Assembly (NCBI RefSeq): GCF_030655415.1
Contig: NZ_JAURVN010000019.1
Location: forward strand, 62,001 to 126,000
Reading direction: 5' to 3'
Length of the DNA stretch: 64,000 nt
DNA from: Herminiimonas sp.
GTDB lineage: Bacteria > Pseudomonadota > Gammaproteobacteria > Burkholderiales > Burkholderiaceae
How positions within the stretch are numbered: the stretch's first letter is position 1; every line of letters begins with the position of its first letter. This document shows, piece by piece, positions 42,861 through 53,498 of the stretch. The position numbers were made by a program, and so were the translations under genes. The notes under the pieces were generated by a model, which did not search any database, had not been told where the DNA came from, and was given only the letters and a program-made list of their open reading frames with translations.

Positions 42861-43805
42861 ATGGATTTGTCATTCGCTGCGATCGCGATCATGGTCTTGT
42901 TGGGTGTGTTGCTGGATATGCGCCTCGGTGAAGCAACGCGTTGGCATCCGCTGGTCGGCTTTGGCAATCTGGCGATACGCATAGAAAAAAAACTCAATGC
43001 AGGCGATCACCGATTTTTGCAAGGTGCTTTTGCATGGATATTGGCGGTGCTGCCTTTGGTTGCATTGACTTGGGCACTGACATTTGTCTTGGCGCAGTTC
43101 GATATGTTGATCGCATTTGCCGTGCATGCATTACTCCTTTATTTTTGCCTTGGATTACGTAGCTTGCGCGACCACACACTGCCGATTGCTCGCGCATTAA
43201 TGGATGACGATTTGCCGCGGGCACGATCCTTGACTGCACGCATCGTTAGTCGCGATACGACAGAGTCCACAGAATCTGATCTCGCCAAAGCTGGCGTTGA
43301 ATCTTTGCTGGAGAATGGTAATGATGCCGTGTTCGGCACCTTGTTCTGGTTTGTGATTGCTGGTGGTCCCGGTGCAGTGCTGTTTCGTCTCGTAAATACG
43401 CTGGATGCAATGTGGGGTTATCGCACGCCACGCTTTAATGACTTTGGCTGCACTGCCGCGCGCATAGATGATGTCTTGAATTTTATTCCTGCGCGCTTGA
43501 CAGCGTTGTCGTATGCCTTGCTCGGCAATACACGGCTTGCTTGGCGATGCTGGCGCACACAAGCGCCGGCATGGTCGAGTCCAAATGCCGGTCCGGTGAT
43601 GTCCTCCGGTGCGGGAGCCTTGAATATTTCTTTAGGTGGTGCGGCAATTTACGATGGTGAAGTTGAGCAGCGCCCACCGCTTGGCAGCGGTCCGCTCGCG
43701 ACTGGCAAAGACATCGCACGGGCTTGGCTACTCGTTAGATTAACCACAGCCTTGTGGGTCGCAGTGATTTGCTTGATCAGTCTTGCAGGAGTTTTCTATG
43801 CTTGA
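42861..43805 (+). CDS. cbiB: adenosylcobinamide-phosphate synthase
   Basis: The protein has 314 residues from the ATG at 42861; a TTG at 42855 is less likely. It is a membrane protein with LLDMRLGEATRWHPLVGFGN at the start, VSRDTTESTESDLAKAGVESL, ENGNDAVFGTLFWFVIAGGPG and WGYRTPRFNDFGCTAARIDD, all typical of CbiB/CobD. It attaches the aminopropanol linker to cobyric acid. Its last eight bases overlap the start of the decarboxylase gene, which makes that linker. Symbol usage differs between nomenclatures (cbiB versus cobD). Confidence 0.94.
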   Translation: MDLSFAAIAIMVLLGVLLDMRLGEATRWHPLVGFGNLAIRIEKKLNAGDHRFLQGAFAWILAVLPLVALTWALTFVLAQFDMLIAFAVHALLLYFCLGLRSLRDHTLPIARALMDDDLPRARSLTARIVSRDTTESTESDLAKAGVESLLENGNDAVFGTLFWFVIAGGPGAVLFRLVNTLDAMWGYRTPRFNDFGCTAARIDDVLNFIPARLTALSYALLGNTRLAWRCWRTQAPAWSSPNAGPVMSSGAGALNISLGGAAIYDGEVEQRPPLGSGPLATGKDIARAWLLVRLTTALWVAVICLISLAGVFYA

Positions 43806-44775
43806 GCACGGCGGCAATCTGCATGATGCAATACGTCGCTATCAGCGTGCGCGTGAAGACTGGCTGGATCTTTCGACCGGTATCAATCCGCAAGCGTATC
43901 CAATTCCCGTCATTGCATCTGACGCTTGGCATCGTCTGCCTGAACCAAGTGCTGGATTGCTGAATACTGCGCAAACCTATTACGGCGCACCGCAATTATT
44001 ACCGGTCGCCGGTACGCAAGCAGCGATTCAGGGCTTGCCGCGTTTGCGAGAAAAGTCGAAAGTCGTCGTTGCTGCGCCATCATATGCAGAGCATGCATTT
44101 CAATGGAAGCAGGCCGGGCACGCGGTAACAGAAGTACCGTACGCACAACTTGAGTCTGCTGTAGCGGACTGCGATGTGATGGTGGTCTGTAATCCGAATA
44201 ATCCTACTGGCGAAATTGTCGCCGCAGAAGTTTTACTGCGCTGGTCCAAGCAATTAGCAGCGAAGGGCGGATGGTTGATCGTCGATGAAGCATTTGGCGA
44301 TGTCACGCCGCAGACTAGCGTTGCGTCGCATACTGCGCAGGCCGGTCTGATCGTCTTGCGTTCAGTGGGTAAATTTTTCGGGCTTGCCGGTTTGCGTTTG
44401 GGTTTTGTCGCCGCGCATCCTGAATTATTAATGAAGCTTGCTGATCTGCTTGGCCCCTGGACTGTCAGTGGTCCGGCGCAGCAAATTGGATCTGCTGCTT
44501 TGTCTGATCGCGCATGGCAGCTTGCGATGCGCCAGCAATTAACAGATCAGGGCCAGCGTTTGCATCACTTGCTTGCAACTCATGGCATTGCGTCGACGGG
44601 TTGCGCACTGTATCAATATTGGCCGCATGCAAGACCGGCAGAATTTGCAGAACAAATGGCCGCGCATGGCATCTGGATCAGACATTTTAAACATGGCGTA
44701 CGTTTGGGCTTGCCACCTAACGAAGCAGGTTGGCAACGCTTGCAGCAAGCATTGGCTGCATCGATTGCAGCATGA
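43798..44775 (+). CDS. cobC/cobD: threonine-phosphate decarboxylase, aminotransferase fold
   Basis: The protein has 325 residues from the ATG at 43798, preceded by CAGGAG; a TTG at 43783 would be ignored. It has the class I/II PLP fold with HGGNLHDAIRRY, DLSTGINPQAYP, CNPNNPTGEI, the VDEAFGD metal-type Asp and SVGKFFGLAGLRLG with the PLP Lys. It makes (R)-1-amino-2-propanol phosphate for the CbiB step. Salmonella calls it CobD and Pseudomonas CobC; the gene at 31979 is the unrelated phosphatase also called cobC. Overlap with cbiB supports coupled function. Confidence 0.92.
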   Translation: MLEHGGNLHDAIRRYQRAREDWLDLSTGINPQAYPIPVIASDAWHRLPEPSAGLLNTAQTYYGAPQLLPVAGTQAAIQGLPRLREKSKVVVAAPSYAEHAFQWKQAGHAVTEVPYAQLESAVADCDVMVVCNPNNPTGEIVAAEVLLRWSKQLAAKGGWLIVDEAFGDVTPQTSVASHTAQAGLIVLRSVGKFFGLAGLRLGFVAAHPELLMKLADLLGPWTVSGPAQQIGSAALSDRAWQLAMRQQLTDQGQRLHHLLATHGIASTGCALYQYWPHARPAEFAEQMAAHGIWIRHFKHGVRLGLPPNEAGWQRLQQALAASIAA

Positions 44776-44808
44776 TTGACGACACAAGATATTTTCACGG
44801 GACATTGA

Positions 44809-45717
44809 ATGAGTATTCATTTTTTTAAAACTGCCGCGTTAAGCGTGATGTTGATTACTGGTGTTGCGAATGCTGCTGTCAGTGTGCAAGACGATGGTGG
44901 TAATACAGTGACCTTGGCGCAACCGGCGCAACGCATCGTATCGCTGGCACCGCATGCAACTGAATTAATTTTTGCGGCAGGTGGCGGCGATCGAATTGTC
45001 GGCACTGTCGGTTATAGCGATTATCCGGCGGCAGCTTTAAAAATTCCACGCGTGGGCAGTCATCAGCAAATCGACGTCGAGCGCATCATTGCGTTGAAAC
45101 CCGATTTGCTGGTGGTCTGGTTGCATGGCAATTCCGAACGTCAGCTTGAGCATGTGCGCAAGCTGGGAATTCCTTTTTACTTTAGTGAGCCGAAAAAATT
45201 AAACGACATTCCAACGAGCATTGAACGCCTTGGTGTGTTGATGGGCACCGAAAAAACAGCGAACAAGGTCGCGGTCGCCGAGCGCGCAGAACTCGCGCGT
45301 CTTGGTACGCAATATCGTAATCGTCCGAACGTGCGCATGTTTTATCAAGTTTGGGGCAAGCCGCTGTACACACTTAATGGCGGCAACATCATGAGCGATG
45401 TGATTCGCTTGTGCGGTGGTGAAAACGTGTTTGCCAAGTTGCCTATCCCGGCGCCGACAGTCACTACTGAATCTGTCTTATTGGAAAATCCAGAAGTGAT
45501 GATGACGGGTGATCGTCAAGCAGAAAAATCCGGTGGGCTGGAAATCTGGAAAGCTTATCCAAATCTGCTAGCTGTCAAAAACGATAATCTGTTTTCTGTT
45601 GATGCCGATCTGGTGAATCGCGCCGGCCCACGCTTGATAGAAGGTGCGGCTATGGTCTGCGAAAAACTGGAACTGGCCCGCCGCCGCCGCACTACAAAGT
45701 CATCAGTTCAGCCGTGA
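44809..45717 (+). CDS. btuF: periplasmic cobalamin-binding protein
   Basis: The protein has 302 residues with a signal peptide ending near ANA (about residue 22). The cluster-A binding fold has [36 protein letters not shown] and [13 protein letters not shown]. It hands corrinoid to the BtuCD channel. It is separated from btuCD by five biosynthesis genes, and its stop overlaps the GTG start of cobQ by four bases (GTGA), so it belongs to the same operon. Confidence 0.92.
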   Translation: MSIHFFKTAALSVMLITGVANAAVSVQDDGGNTVTLAQPAQRIVSLAPHATELIFAAGGGDRIVGTVGYSDYPAAALKIPRVGSHQQIDVERIIALKPDLLVVWLHGNSERQLEHVRKLGIPFYFSEPKKLNDIPTSIERLGVLMGTEKTANKVAVAERAELARLGTQYRNRPNVRMFYQVWGKPLYTLNGGNIMSDVIRLCGGENVFAKLPIPAPTVTTESVLLENPEVMMTGDRQAEKSGGLEIWKAYPNLLAVKNDNLFSVDADLVNRAGPRLIEGAAMVCEKLELARRRRTTKSSVQP

Positions 45718-47174
45718 AATTCCCTTTCCATACCTTGATGGTGCAAGGCACCACTTCTGACGCTGGCAAGACGACGCTGGTTGCTGCCTTGTGTCGCTTG
45801 CTCGCGCAGCAGGGTGTGAAGGTGGTGCCATTCAAACCACAGAACATGGCATTGAATAGCGCCGTCACCAGCGATGGTGGCGAGATCGGCCGCGCGCAGG
45901 CGTTGCAGGCAATCGCCGCCGGATTGCAAGCGCACACGGATATGAATCCAATCTTGCTCAAACCATCGAGCGACACCGGCGCGCAAGTGATCATTCACGG
46001 CAAGGCGCGCAGTGACATGAATGCGCGCGACTATCACGCGTACAAACCGATAGCGATGCAGGCAGTGCTGGAATCATATGGCCGCTTGCGTACGCAGTAC
46101 GAAACGGTTTTGGTGGAAGGCGCAGGCAGCCCGGCCGAAGTGAACTTACGCGATCGCGATATCGCCAATATGGGCTTTGCGGAAGCCGTCGATTGTCCTG
46201 TGATCTTGGTTGCGGATATCGATAGAGGCGGCGTGTTCGCGCACATCATTGGTACGCTGGCTTGTCTGTCTGAGAGTGAGCGCAAGCGCACGATAGGTTT
46301 CGTCATTAATCGTTTTCGCGGCGATATCAGTTTGCTGGAACCGGGCTTGCGCTGGCTGGAAGAACAAGCCGGCAAGCCGGTGCTGGCGGTGCTGCCATAT
46401 TTGCATGGCTTGTTTCTCGATGCCGAAGATGCTGTCGAACAAACGCAGACCGCGCGCGGTGCGTTCCGTATCGTTGTACCGGTGCCGCCGCGCATCAGTA
46501 ATCACACCGACTTCGATGCGCTGCGTGCGCACCCGGATGTCGATCTGCAATTGATCGGACCGGGCCAACCGATTCCTGCCGCTGATCTGATCATCCTGCC
46601 CGGTAGTAAGAATACGCGTGGCGATCTGGATTGGCTGATAGCAAATGGCTGGCGTGATGCATTGATTCGTCATGCGCGTTATGGCGGCAAGATCATTGGT
46701 ATTTGTGGCGGTTATCAGATGCTGGGCAAGACGATAGACGATCCGCAAGGTGTTGAAGGCAAGTCCGGACTTTCGCAAGGTTTGGGTTTGCTGGATATCG
46801 CGACGATTTTGACTAAGGAAAAACAACTGGAGCAGGTCAACGGCCTGTGTGCCTTCGCTGATAAAGACGCTGCTATTAGCGGCTATGAAATCCACATGGG
46901 CATTTCCGAAGGTGCAGCTCGCTCGAAGCCTGCTTTTATTATCGATGGCCGTCCAGAAGGTGCGCGTTCTGCCGATGAACAAATTCTTGGCAGTTATTTG
47001 CATGGCATGTTCGATACGCCGTCAGCCTGTTCAGCCTTGTTACGCTGGGCCGGGCTGGATAGTGATGTTGCTGTTGATACTGCGCGCTTGCGAGAAGCCA
47101 GTCTGGACCGTATCGCGCAAGCTGCGCAACCTTTACTGGATGCGCTTTGTGCGCTGGAATATCCCGCCACCTGA
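45714..47174 (+). CDS. cobQ: cobyric acid synthase
   Basis: The protein has 486 residues, the usual CobQ/CbiP length, from a GTG that overlaps the btuF stop (GTGA). Landmarks are [53 protein letters not shown], and the amidotransferase part with [11 protein letters not shown] (catalytic Cys) and SYLHGMFD. It amidates the b, d, e and g side chains of adenosylcobyrinate diamide. It is the last gene of the cobalamin run. Confidence 0.96.
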   Translation: MKFPFHTLMVQGTTSDAGKTTLVAALCRLLAQQGVKVVPFKPQNMALNSAVTSDGGEIGRAQALQAIAAGLQAHTDMNPILLKPSSDTGAQVIIHGKARSDMNARDYHAYKPIAMQAVLESYGRLRTQYETVLVEGAGSPAEVNLRDRDIANMGFAEAVDCPVILVADIDRGGVFAHIIGTLACLSESERKRTIGFVINRFRGDISLLEPGLRWLEEQAGKPVLAVLPYLHGLFLDAEDAVEQTQTARGAFRIVVPVPPRISNHTDFDALRAHPDVDLQLIGPGQPIPAADLIILPGSKNTRGDLDWLIANGWRDALIRHARYGGKIIGICGGYQMLGKTIDDPQGVEGKSGLSQGLGLLDIATILTKEKQLEQVNGLCAFADKDAAISGYEIHMGISEGAARSKPAFIIDGRPEGARSADEQILGSYLHGMFDTPSACSALLRWAGLDSDVAVDTARLREASLDRIAQAAQPLLDALCALEYPAT

Positions 47175-47358
47175 TTTATCGTCTCGTATTGGCAGGATGT
47201 GCTGGTCTTTGACGCTCCTACAACAAGCTAGTCACGAACACCCCTCACAGGATTGACCTTGCAATGCCGCATGATATTCTTGCTGCTAAATCAGCAAGAG
47301 GCAGGGTGCAGGCTGGTTTTCAAGTGAATCGCCAATAACAACGCTAAAGGGGAATTTC

Positions 47359-47973
47359 ATGCCAGTCATCGTCATCGCCAATCCGAAAGGCGGCGTCGGC
47401 AAGAGTACGTTTGCCACCAATCTTGCTGGATATTTTGCATCGCAGGGACACAAGGTCATGTTGGGCGATGTCGATGTCCAGCAATCGTCGCGCTCATGGT
47501 TGGCATTGCGTCCGCCTTCCTTGCCAAAAATCGAAGCGTGGGACATTGAAGACGGTCATGTCGTCAAACCACCAAAAGGAACGACGCACATCGTGCTCGA
47601 TACGCCGGCTGGTTTTAGCGGCAAACGTTTCGATAAGGTGATGCAGATTGCCGACAAGGTGATCGTGCCATTGCAACCATCGATTTTCGATATCTTGGCG
47701 ACGCAGGAATTCCTGCAAAAGCTGAAAGAAACCAAAGGTAAGTTTGATCTCGGTGTACTCGGCATGCGCGTCAATGGACGCACGCGTGCGGCTGATCAAT
47801 TAACGCATTATGTGAATGGTCTTGGTATTCCGGTGCTGGGTTTTCTGCGCGATACACAGAACTATGTGCAGCTTGCAGCGAACGGTGCGACGCTGTGGGA
47901 CGTTGCGCCTTCTCGCGTGGAAAAAGATGTCGAGCAGTGGCAAGAACTTTTGCAGTGGGTAGAGAAAAAATGA
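47359..47973 (+). CDS. ParA/MinD-like ATPase, orphan
   Basis: The protein has 204 residues. The deviant Walker A motif ANPKGGVGKSTFATNLA has the extra signature Lys of the ParA group. DVDVQQSSRSWL and LDTPAGF follow, with a short C-terminal alpha/beta part. It is smaller than chromosomal ParA (about 260) and close in size to plasmid or chemotaxis-type ParA/MipZ-like proteins. No ParB or parS is nearby. It shares ATGA with the next gene, so the two are translated together. What it positions or partitions cannot be told. Confidence 0.82.
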   Translation: MPVIVIANPKGGVGKSTFATNLAGYFASQGHKVMLGDVDVQQSSRSWLALRPPSLPKIEAWDIEDGHVVKPPKGTTHIVLDTPAGFSGKRFDKVMQIADKVIVPLQPSIFDILATQEFLQKLKETKGKFDLGVLGMRVNGRTRAADQLTHYVNGLGIPVLGFLRDTQNYVQLAANGATLWDVAPSRVEKDVEQWQELLQWVEKK

Positions 47974-48488
47974 TTTCACAAGAGTACGCGCAGCACCTTG
48001 CGCGTTACAACCGCTGGATGAACGACAAGGTGTATGCCGCTAGCGAACAGTTGAGCGATGCGGAACGCAAGGCCGATAGAGGTGCGTTTTTCAAATCGAT
48101 ACATTCGACTTTGAATCATCTGGTGTGGGGCGACGCGATGTGGCTGGGTCGTTTCACCCAAGGCACTGCGCTGGAAAGAGCGATGCCGAGCACGCCCGGC
48201 AATGTCGATGTGCATGCCGAGTGGAATGCATTGAAGGCCGCGCGGCTTGCGTTGGATGAAGAATTGATTACGTGGGCTGATAGTCTTGATGCTACGTGGT
48301 TGGCCTGCGATTTTTCCTGGTATAGCGGCATGACCAAAACTACGCGTAGCAAACCATCTTGGCTATTGGTTACGCATATGTTTAATCACCAGACGCATCA
48401 TCGCGGGCAGGTAACGACCTTGCTGTCGCAACAAAAAATCGATCTTGGTGCGACTGATTTAATGATGATGCCCACTCAAAATTCCTAA
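47970..48488 (+). CDS. DinB family putative metalloenzyme
   Basis: The protein has 172 residues from the ATG at 47970, overlapping the ParA-like stop by four bases; the frame runs 75 bases further up but only as shadow of the ParA gene. A four-helix DinB fold is suggested by LARYNRWMNDKVYAA, STLNHLVWGDAMWLGRF and HMFNHQTHHRGQ. The His of LNHLVW plus the two late His would be the metal triad. DinB proteins include thiol-dependent transferases. The substrate is unknown. Confidence 0.85.
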   Translation: MISQEYAQHLARYNRWMNDKVYAASEQLSDAERKADRGAFFKSIHSTLNHLVWGDAMWLGRFTQGTALERAMPSTPGNVDVHAEWNALKAARLALDEELITWADSLDATWLACDFSWYSGMTKTTRSKPSWLLVTHMFNHQTHHRGQVTTLLSQQKIDLGATDLMMMPTQNS

Positions 48489-48619
48489 TTTTTTTACTTC
48501 CAATTATTTACATGAGCTGTCTGCTCAACCATCTTTAGCATTCCCACCTCACGCTGTCATCAACCGGTAACGCTGTATCCGTAGCATTCATGACTATTCC
48601 TCTTTGAGAAAGAGTCATC

Positions 48620-48997
48620 ATGAGTGCGCACGCAATGCTGGCTGCACAGGATTCAAGGCGACAAGAACAGCGTTATGTATTTCGCCGTCGTGGTTTGATG
48701 ACGACTGACAATGCGACGCTGCAGATACGCACGGTTGATGTATCAATGCAAAGTATGGCGGTGATGTGTCCGGCACCGATCAAGGCAGGGAAAATGTGTT
48801 CCATCGTGCTGGATGCAGTCATAGGCGCACGCGTCGTGCAGCTGCAATTTTCTTGCAAAGCGATTTATTGCATATTGGCTGGCACCGAAGGTTTCCGTAC
48901 CAGTTTGTATATCGATGGGAATGTAGAGGCGCACAAGCAGCAATTGCAAAAGATCATTGCAACGTGCTCATCCGTGTCCCTGGCTTCGTCGAATTAA
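48620..48997 (+). CDS. PilZ-like domain protein with degenerate c-di-GMP motif
   Basis: The protein has 125 residues. RRQEQRYVFRR fits the RxxxR start of a PilZ domain, and after a short beta strand DVSMQSMAV sits where D/NxSxxG is expected, but the Gly is replaced. The rest (LDAVIGARVVQLQFSCKAIY, GTEGFRTSLYIDG) is beta-rich as in PilZ. It could be a PilZ relative that no longer binds cyclic di-GMP well. It is monocistronic and sits between dinB-like and panC genes. Confidence 0.65.
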   Translation: MSAHAMLAAQDSRRQEQRYVFRRRGLMTTDNATLQIRTVDVSMQSMAVMCPAPIKAGKMCSIVLDAVIGARVVQLQFSCKAIYCILAGTEGFRTSLYIDGNVEAHKQQLQKIIATCSSVSLASSN

Positions 48998-49032
48998 AAG
49001 GTAACAAGACAAAGCCAAGGTAAATCGAAGAA

Positions 49033-49902
<870 letters not shown>

Positions 49903-49982
49903 TCACAAGGTGGCGCAAAAACGAAATGATGGAATAGATCGGTATGAGCAAAAAACAAGAATAAGTGGCGTTAAACGCGTGA

Positions 49983-50861
49983 TCAGCTAGGCGCGTAAGC
50001 CAGGCGAACATAAATCGGTGCGAAAGGTTCGGCTTGCGTGATCTCGATCAAGGTTTCCTTGGCGAGCTCAAGCAAGGCGACGAAGTTGACGACCACCACT
50101 GGCACGCCGCGTGATGGATCGAACAGATCGGCGAACTCAACAAATTTGCTTGATTGCAGACGACGCAAAATAGATGTCATGTGTTCACGCACCGATAATT
50201 CTTCGCGGCTGATCATGTGATGCGCAGTGAGTTTTGCGCGCTTGATCAAATCGGACCATGCGGCTTGCAGATCGACGACTTCTACTTCTGGCCAGCGCGT
50301 GACGATGCTTTGCTCAATGTAAATCTGGGTGCGAACATAGTCGCGACCAAGCTGCGGCAAGGCATCGATTTGTTGTGACGCCAATTTCATTTGTTCGTAT
50401 TCGAGCAGACGACGAACCAATTCCGCGCGCGGATCGCTGGCTTCTTCGCCGGTATCGGCTTTGCGCACAGGCAGCAGCATGCGCGATTTAATCTCGATCA
50501 GCATCGCTGCCATCAACAGATATTCGGCAGCGAGTTCAAGATTGTGCTTGCGGATTTGATCGACGTATTGCAAATACTGCTTCGTCACCTGCGCCATCGG
50601 AATGTCGAGGATGTTGAAATTTTGTTTGCGGATCAGGTAGAGCAGCAGGTCGAGCGGACCTTCGAATGCTTCGAGGAAGACTTCCAGCGCATCCGGCGGA
50701 ATATACAAATCCGTCGGCATGCGGAACAGCGGTTCGCCGTACAGGCGCGCATACGCGACGCCATCAATGACATCCGGCGTGCTATCCGGCCTGCCATCGA
50801 CCACAAGATCGGGCGCACTAGAAGGCAAGTGCGCCAGCATCGTGTTCGGCCCTTTACTCAT
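49983..50861 (-). CDS. scpA: segregation and condensation protein A
   Basis: The protein has 292 residues. The kleisin motif FEGPLDLLLYLIRKQNFNILDIPMAQ (about residues 68-93), the YLLMAAMLIEIKSRMLLP helix and the C-terminal winged-helix region (VVVVNFVALLELAKETLIEI) are diagnostic. ScpA links the SMC ATPase heads in chromosome condensation; scpB is not here. An N-terminal extension of about 60 residues precedes the kleisin motif. It starts immediately after the DUF3460 stop. Confidence 0.95.
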   Translation of the reverse strand: MSKGPNTMLAHLPSSAPDLVVDGRPDSTPDVIDGVAYARLYGEPLFRMPTDLYIPPDALEVFLEAFEGPLDLLLYLIRKQNFNILDIPMAQVTKQYLQYVDQIRKHNLELAAEYLLMAAMLIEIKSRMLLPVRKADTGEEASDPRAELVRRLLEYEQMKLASQQIDALPQLGRDYVRTQIYIEQSIVTRWPEVEVVDLQAAWSDLIKRAKLTAHHMISREELSVREHMTSILRRLQSSKFVEFADLFDPSRGVPVVVVNFVALLELAKETLIEITQAEPFAPIYVRLAYAPS

Positions 50862-51074
50862 TTAACGAACTTTGTTTTGATACGGGTAAGCTTGTTGATC
50901 AACGTGCGAAGCTTGATTGCGCGCCTGGGTTTCCAGATCGATAGGGCTTTTATCCCACAGCAAAGCGCGACCGGCGAGCTGGGATGCTTCCAGATTCGGA
51001 TTTTTTGCTTTCAGCGAGTCGATGAATTGAGTGATCTCTGACTGATAATTGGCGTGCTGTTTGCTGAGTTTCAT
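50862..51074 (-). CDS. DUF3460 family protein
   Basis: The protein has 70 residues, mostly helical and charged, with YQSEITQFIDSLKAKNP, ASQLAGRALLWDKSPIDLE and a C-terminal QQAYPYQNKV. This matches DUF3460, a small family of beta-proteobacteria that usually sits ahead of scpA, as here. The stop and the scpA ATG are adjacent without a gap. The function is unknown. Confidence 0.88.
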   Translation of the reverse strand: MKLSKQHANYQSEITQFIDSLKAKNPNLEASQLAGRALLWDKSPIDLETQARNQASHVDQQAYPYQNKVR

Positions 51075-51296
51075 GAGTAAATTGGCAACGAGGTGGAATC
51101 AGCCGCTATTTTACCCTGTCTTTTGCCCGGTTTTGACAGGCTTTGCCGGATGAGCGACGGGATGTTCCATAAGGATACAATCCCGGCACGATGCGAATGG
51201 CGCGGAAAAACTGCCATTTGAGTAATTAACCTGTGCAGATCGCCGTAAAACTTAATATCCAGCAGCTTAAATGCTGCTTTTAAATGGAATCTCGAG

Positions 51297-51797
51297 ATGA
51301 ATAATTTTATACGTGCCTTGTTCAGCTTTGTCTGTGGCTTGTTGATGTTTGGCTGTAATGGCCGTGTGATTGAAGATTTTGGCCTGGAAAAACTGAGCAA
51401 AGGCATTTCGACAGAAGCCGACGTGCGCAGCGCAATGGGCGAGCCGGCAATGATCTGGCCGGAAGATAACGGAAGCCGCACGCTGGAATATCCAAAAGGG
51501 CCGGAAGGGCATCGCACCTTCATGGTCAATCTGGATGCGCAGGGAATTTTCCAGGCTTATACCCAAGTTTTGACGCAACAGAATTTTGCAACGATCAAGG
51601 CCGGCATGAGTCGCGATCAGGTGCGCCGCATACTCGGCAAGCCGCGCACCATCGTCAAGTTTGGCTTGAAGAATGAAGAAGTCTGGGATTGGCGTTATCT
51701 GGAAGGGCCGACGACGGAACGTTTCTTCAATGTGCATTTCGATGCGAATAGCGGCACCGTTACGCAGACTTCGGTGACCGATCCGGTAAAAGGTTAA
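51297..51797 (+). CDS. lipoprotein with two BamE/SmpA-like repeats
   Basis: The protein has 166 residues with a lipoprotein signal ending in the LMFGC lipobox (Cys20). Two related modules follow: GISTEADVRSAMGEPAMIW...RTLEYPKG (about 36-75) and GMSRDQVRRILGKPRTIVKF...VWDWRYLEG (about 102-140), each with the SmpA/OmlA pattern of a helix, a Gly-Pro turn and beta strands. BamE has one such module and helps assemble outer membrane proteins. This doubled form is probably an envelope lipoprotein, with no proven link to Bam. It converges on the SulP gene with a six-base gap. Confidence 0.78.
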   Translation: MNNFIRALFSFVCGLLMFGCNGRVIEDFGLEKLSKGISTEADVRSAMGEPAMIWPEDNGSRTLEYPKGPEGHRTFMVNLDAQGIFQAYTQVLTQQNFATIKAGMSRDQVRRILGKPRTIVKFGLKNEEVWDWRYLEGPTTERFFNVHFDANSGTVTQTSVTDPVKG

Positions 51798-51803
51798 CGC
51801 AGA

Positions 51804-53498
51804 TCAGGACGCCAGTACCTCGCTGCGGGTAACGGCATCCGGCAAACTTTTCAAGCAGTTTTGTAATCCCAGCCTATTCAGAAAACCGCTACGCCGCATC
51901 AGATCCAGCGGCTGTTGATTCGGTCCGCACAAAATCAGTTGGCTACCTTGCTGCTGCAAAGCTTTGTGTATGGTTTCCAATGCATCGAGGCCGGTCGCAT
52001 CCATATTGATCAATTGATGCAACTCTAGAATCAGTGCTTTTTCCGGCATGGTTTGCGGTGTGATCAATCCTTCCAACTTGCCGACCGCGCCAAAAAACAG
52101 CGAGCCGAAAATCGAATACGCCATCACGCCGCGCGGTAGCGGCACATTCAAACTGTCCGATGGAATCAATTCAATCCGCGTCAGACTGGATATCCGATAA
52201 ATAAAAAATACGCATGCCAGCACCAACCCGACTTGTACCGCCACCGTCAAATCGACAATCACAGTCAGCAAGAATGTCGCGAGCATCAAGATTCGATAGT
52301 TCATCGAAAAATGTTTGAGTCGTGCGAACTCATGCCATTCACCCATGTTGTAGGCGACATATAAAAGAATTGCGGCCAGCGCGGCCAGCGGAATATTGTT
52401 GGCGAGCGGTGCTGCGATCAAGACAATGATTAATAAAGTCAGCGCATGCAGAATGCCGGCAATTGGCGATGCCGCACCGGCGCGGATATTCGTTACGGTG
52501 CGTGCGATGGTTCCTGTTGCAGGTATGCCGCCGAAAAAAGGCGTGACGATATTAGCGAGTCCTTGCGCCATCAACTCTTGATTTGGGTCGTGTCTGTCGC
52601 CCGTGATGTTGTCGGCGACACGCGCACACAGCAGCGATTCAATCGCGCCTAATAAAGCGATGGTCAATGCAGGTGGGAAAAGTTGTTTGACCAGTTCCCA
52701 TGTAAATTGCGGCAACTGGAATGAAGGAAGCTCTTGCGGAATGCCACCGAATTTGCTGCCGATGGTGTCGACTTTCAAATCGAACAGCGTGACGGCCAAG
52801 GTCGCGAGAATCAAGACCAGGATCGTGCCGGGGATGACGCGCATGATGTTTGATAGCCGATTTGATTTTGGCTCTGTTTGGTATGCAGCTTGATCCACTT
52901 TCTTTTTCCAGATCAATGGCCAAACAAAAATCAGGATCAGCGAAAGTACGGCGATGATCAGACTGACGGGATTGAAGGTATCGGTGTTCGTTGCCAGTAT
53001 CTGAATTTGTGCAAAGAAGTCGGCCGGCATCTTGTCTATGCTCAAGCCGAAAAAATCCTTCATCTGTGATAGTGCGATCAACGCTGCAATCCCGTTGGTG
53101 AAGCCGATCACGATAGGCACCGGGATATAACGTATCAGCGAACCCAGTCGGAACAAGCCCATCGCGCACAACATCATGCCGGCGAAAATCGTCGCGATCA
53201 GAAGGTTGGCGATGCCGTAAGTTTCAACTATGCCGTAAATGATGACGATGAACGCGCCGGCAGGGCCGCCGATTTGCACGCGTGAGCCGCCGAATGCAGA
53301 AACCAGAAAGCCGGCAATGATCGCGGTAAAAATACCCGCTTCGGGTTTGACGCCGCTGGCAATTGCAAACGCCATCGCCAGTGGCAGCGCGACGATACCG
53401 ACCGTCAAGCCAGCACTTAGATCGCGAAAGAACAAACTAGCGTCGTAATCGCGCAAGGAATCGAGGAGGCGCGGGTGGAACGAAAACTTGAACTTCAT
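51804..53498 (-). CDS. SulP family anion transporter with STAS domain
   Basis: The protein has 564 residues. About 10-14 membrane helices include LSAGLTVGIVALPLAMAFAIASG and the GGSRVQIGGPAGAFIVII region, with NLMAQGLANIVTPFFGGIPATGTIARTVTNIRAGA-type sequence in the middle. The cytoplasmic C-terminus (about 455-560) is a STAS domain. SulP proteins move sulfate, bicarbonate, molybdate or dicarboxylates; the substrate cannot be assigned. There is no carbonic anhydrase neighbour. The family is confident. Confidence 0.93.
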   Translation of the reverse strand: MKFKFSFHPRLLDSLRDYDASLFFRDLSAGLTVGIVALPLAMAFAIASGVKPEAGIFTAIIAGFLVSAFGGSRVQIGGPAGAFIVIIYGIVETYGIANLLIATIFAGMMLCAMGLFRLGSLIRYIPVPIVIGFTNGIAALIALSQMKDFFGLSIDKMPADFFAQIQILATNTDTFNPVSLIIAVLSLILIFVWPLIWKKKVDQAAYQTEPKSNRLSNIMRVIPGTILVLILATLAVTLFDLKVDTIGSKFGGIPQELPSFQLPQFTWELVKQLFPPALTIALLGAIESLLCARVADNITGDRHDPNQELMAQGLANIVTPFFGGIPATGTIARTVTNIRAGAASPIAGILHALTLLIIVLIAAPLANNIPLAALAAILLYVAYNMGEWHEFARLKHFSMNYRILMLATFLLTVIVDLTVAVQVGLVLACVFFIYRISSLTRIELIPSDSLNVPLPRGVMAYSIFGSLFFGAVGKLEGLITPQTMPEKALILELHQLINMDATGLDALETIHKALQQQGSQLILCGPNQQPLDLMRRSGFLNRLGLQNCLKSLPDAVTRSEVLAS

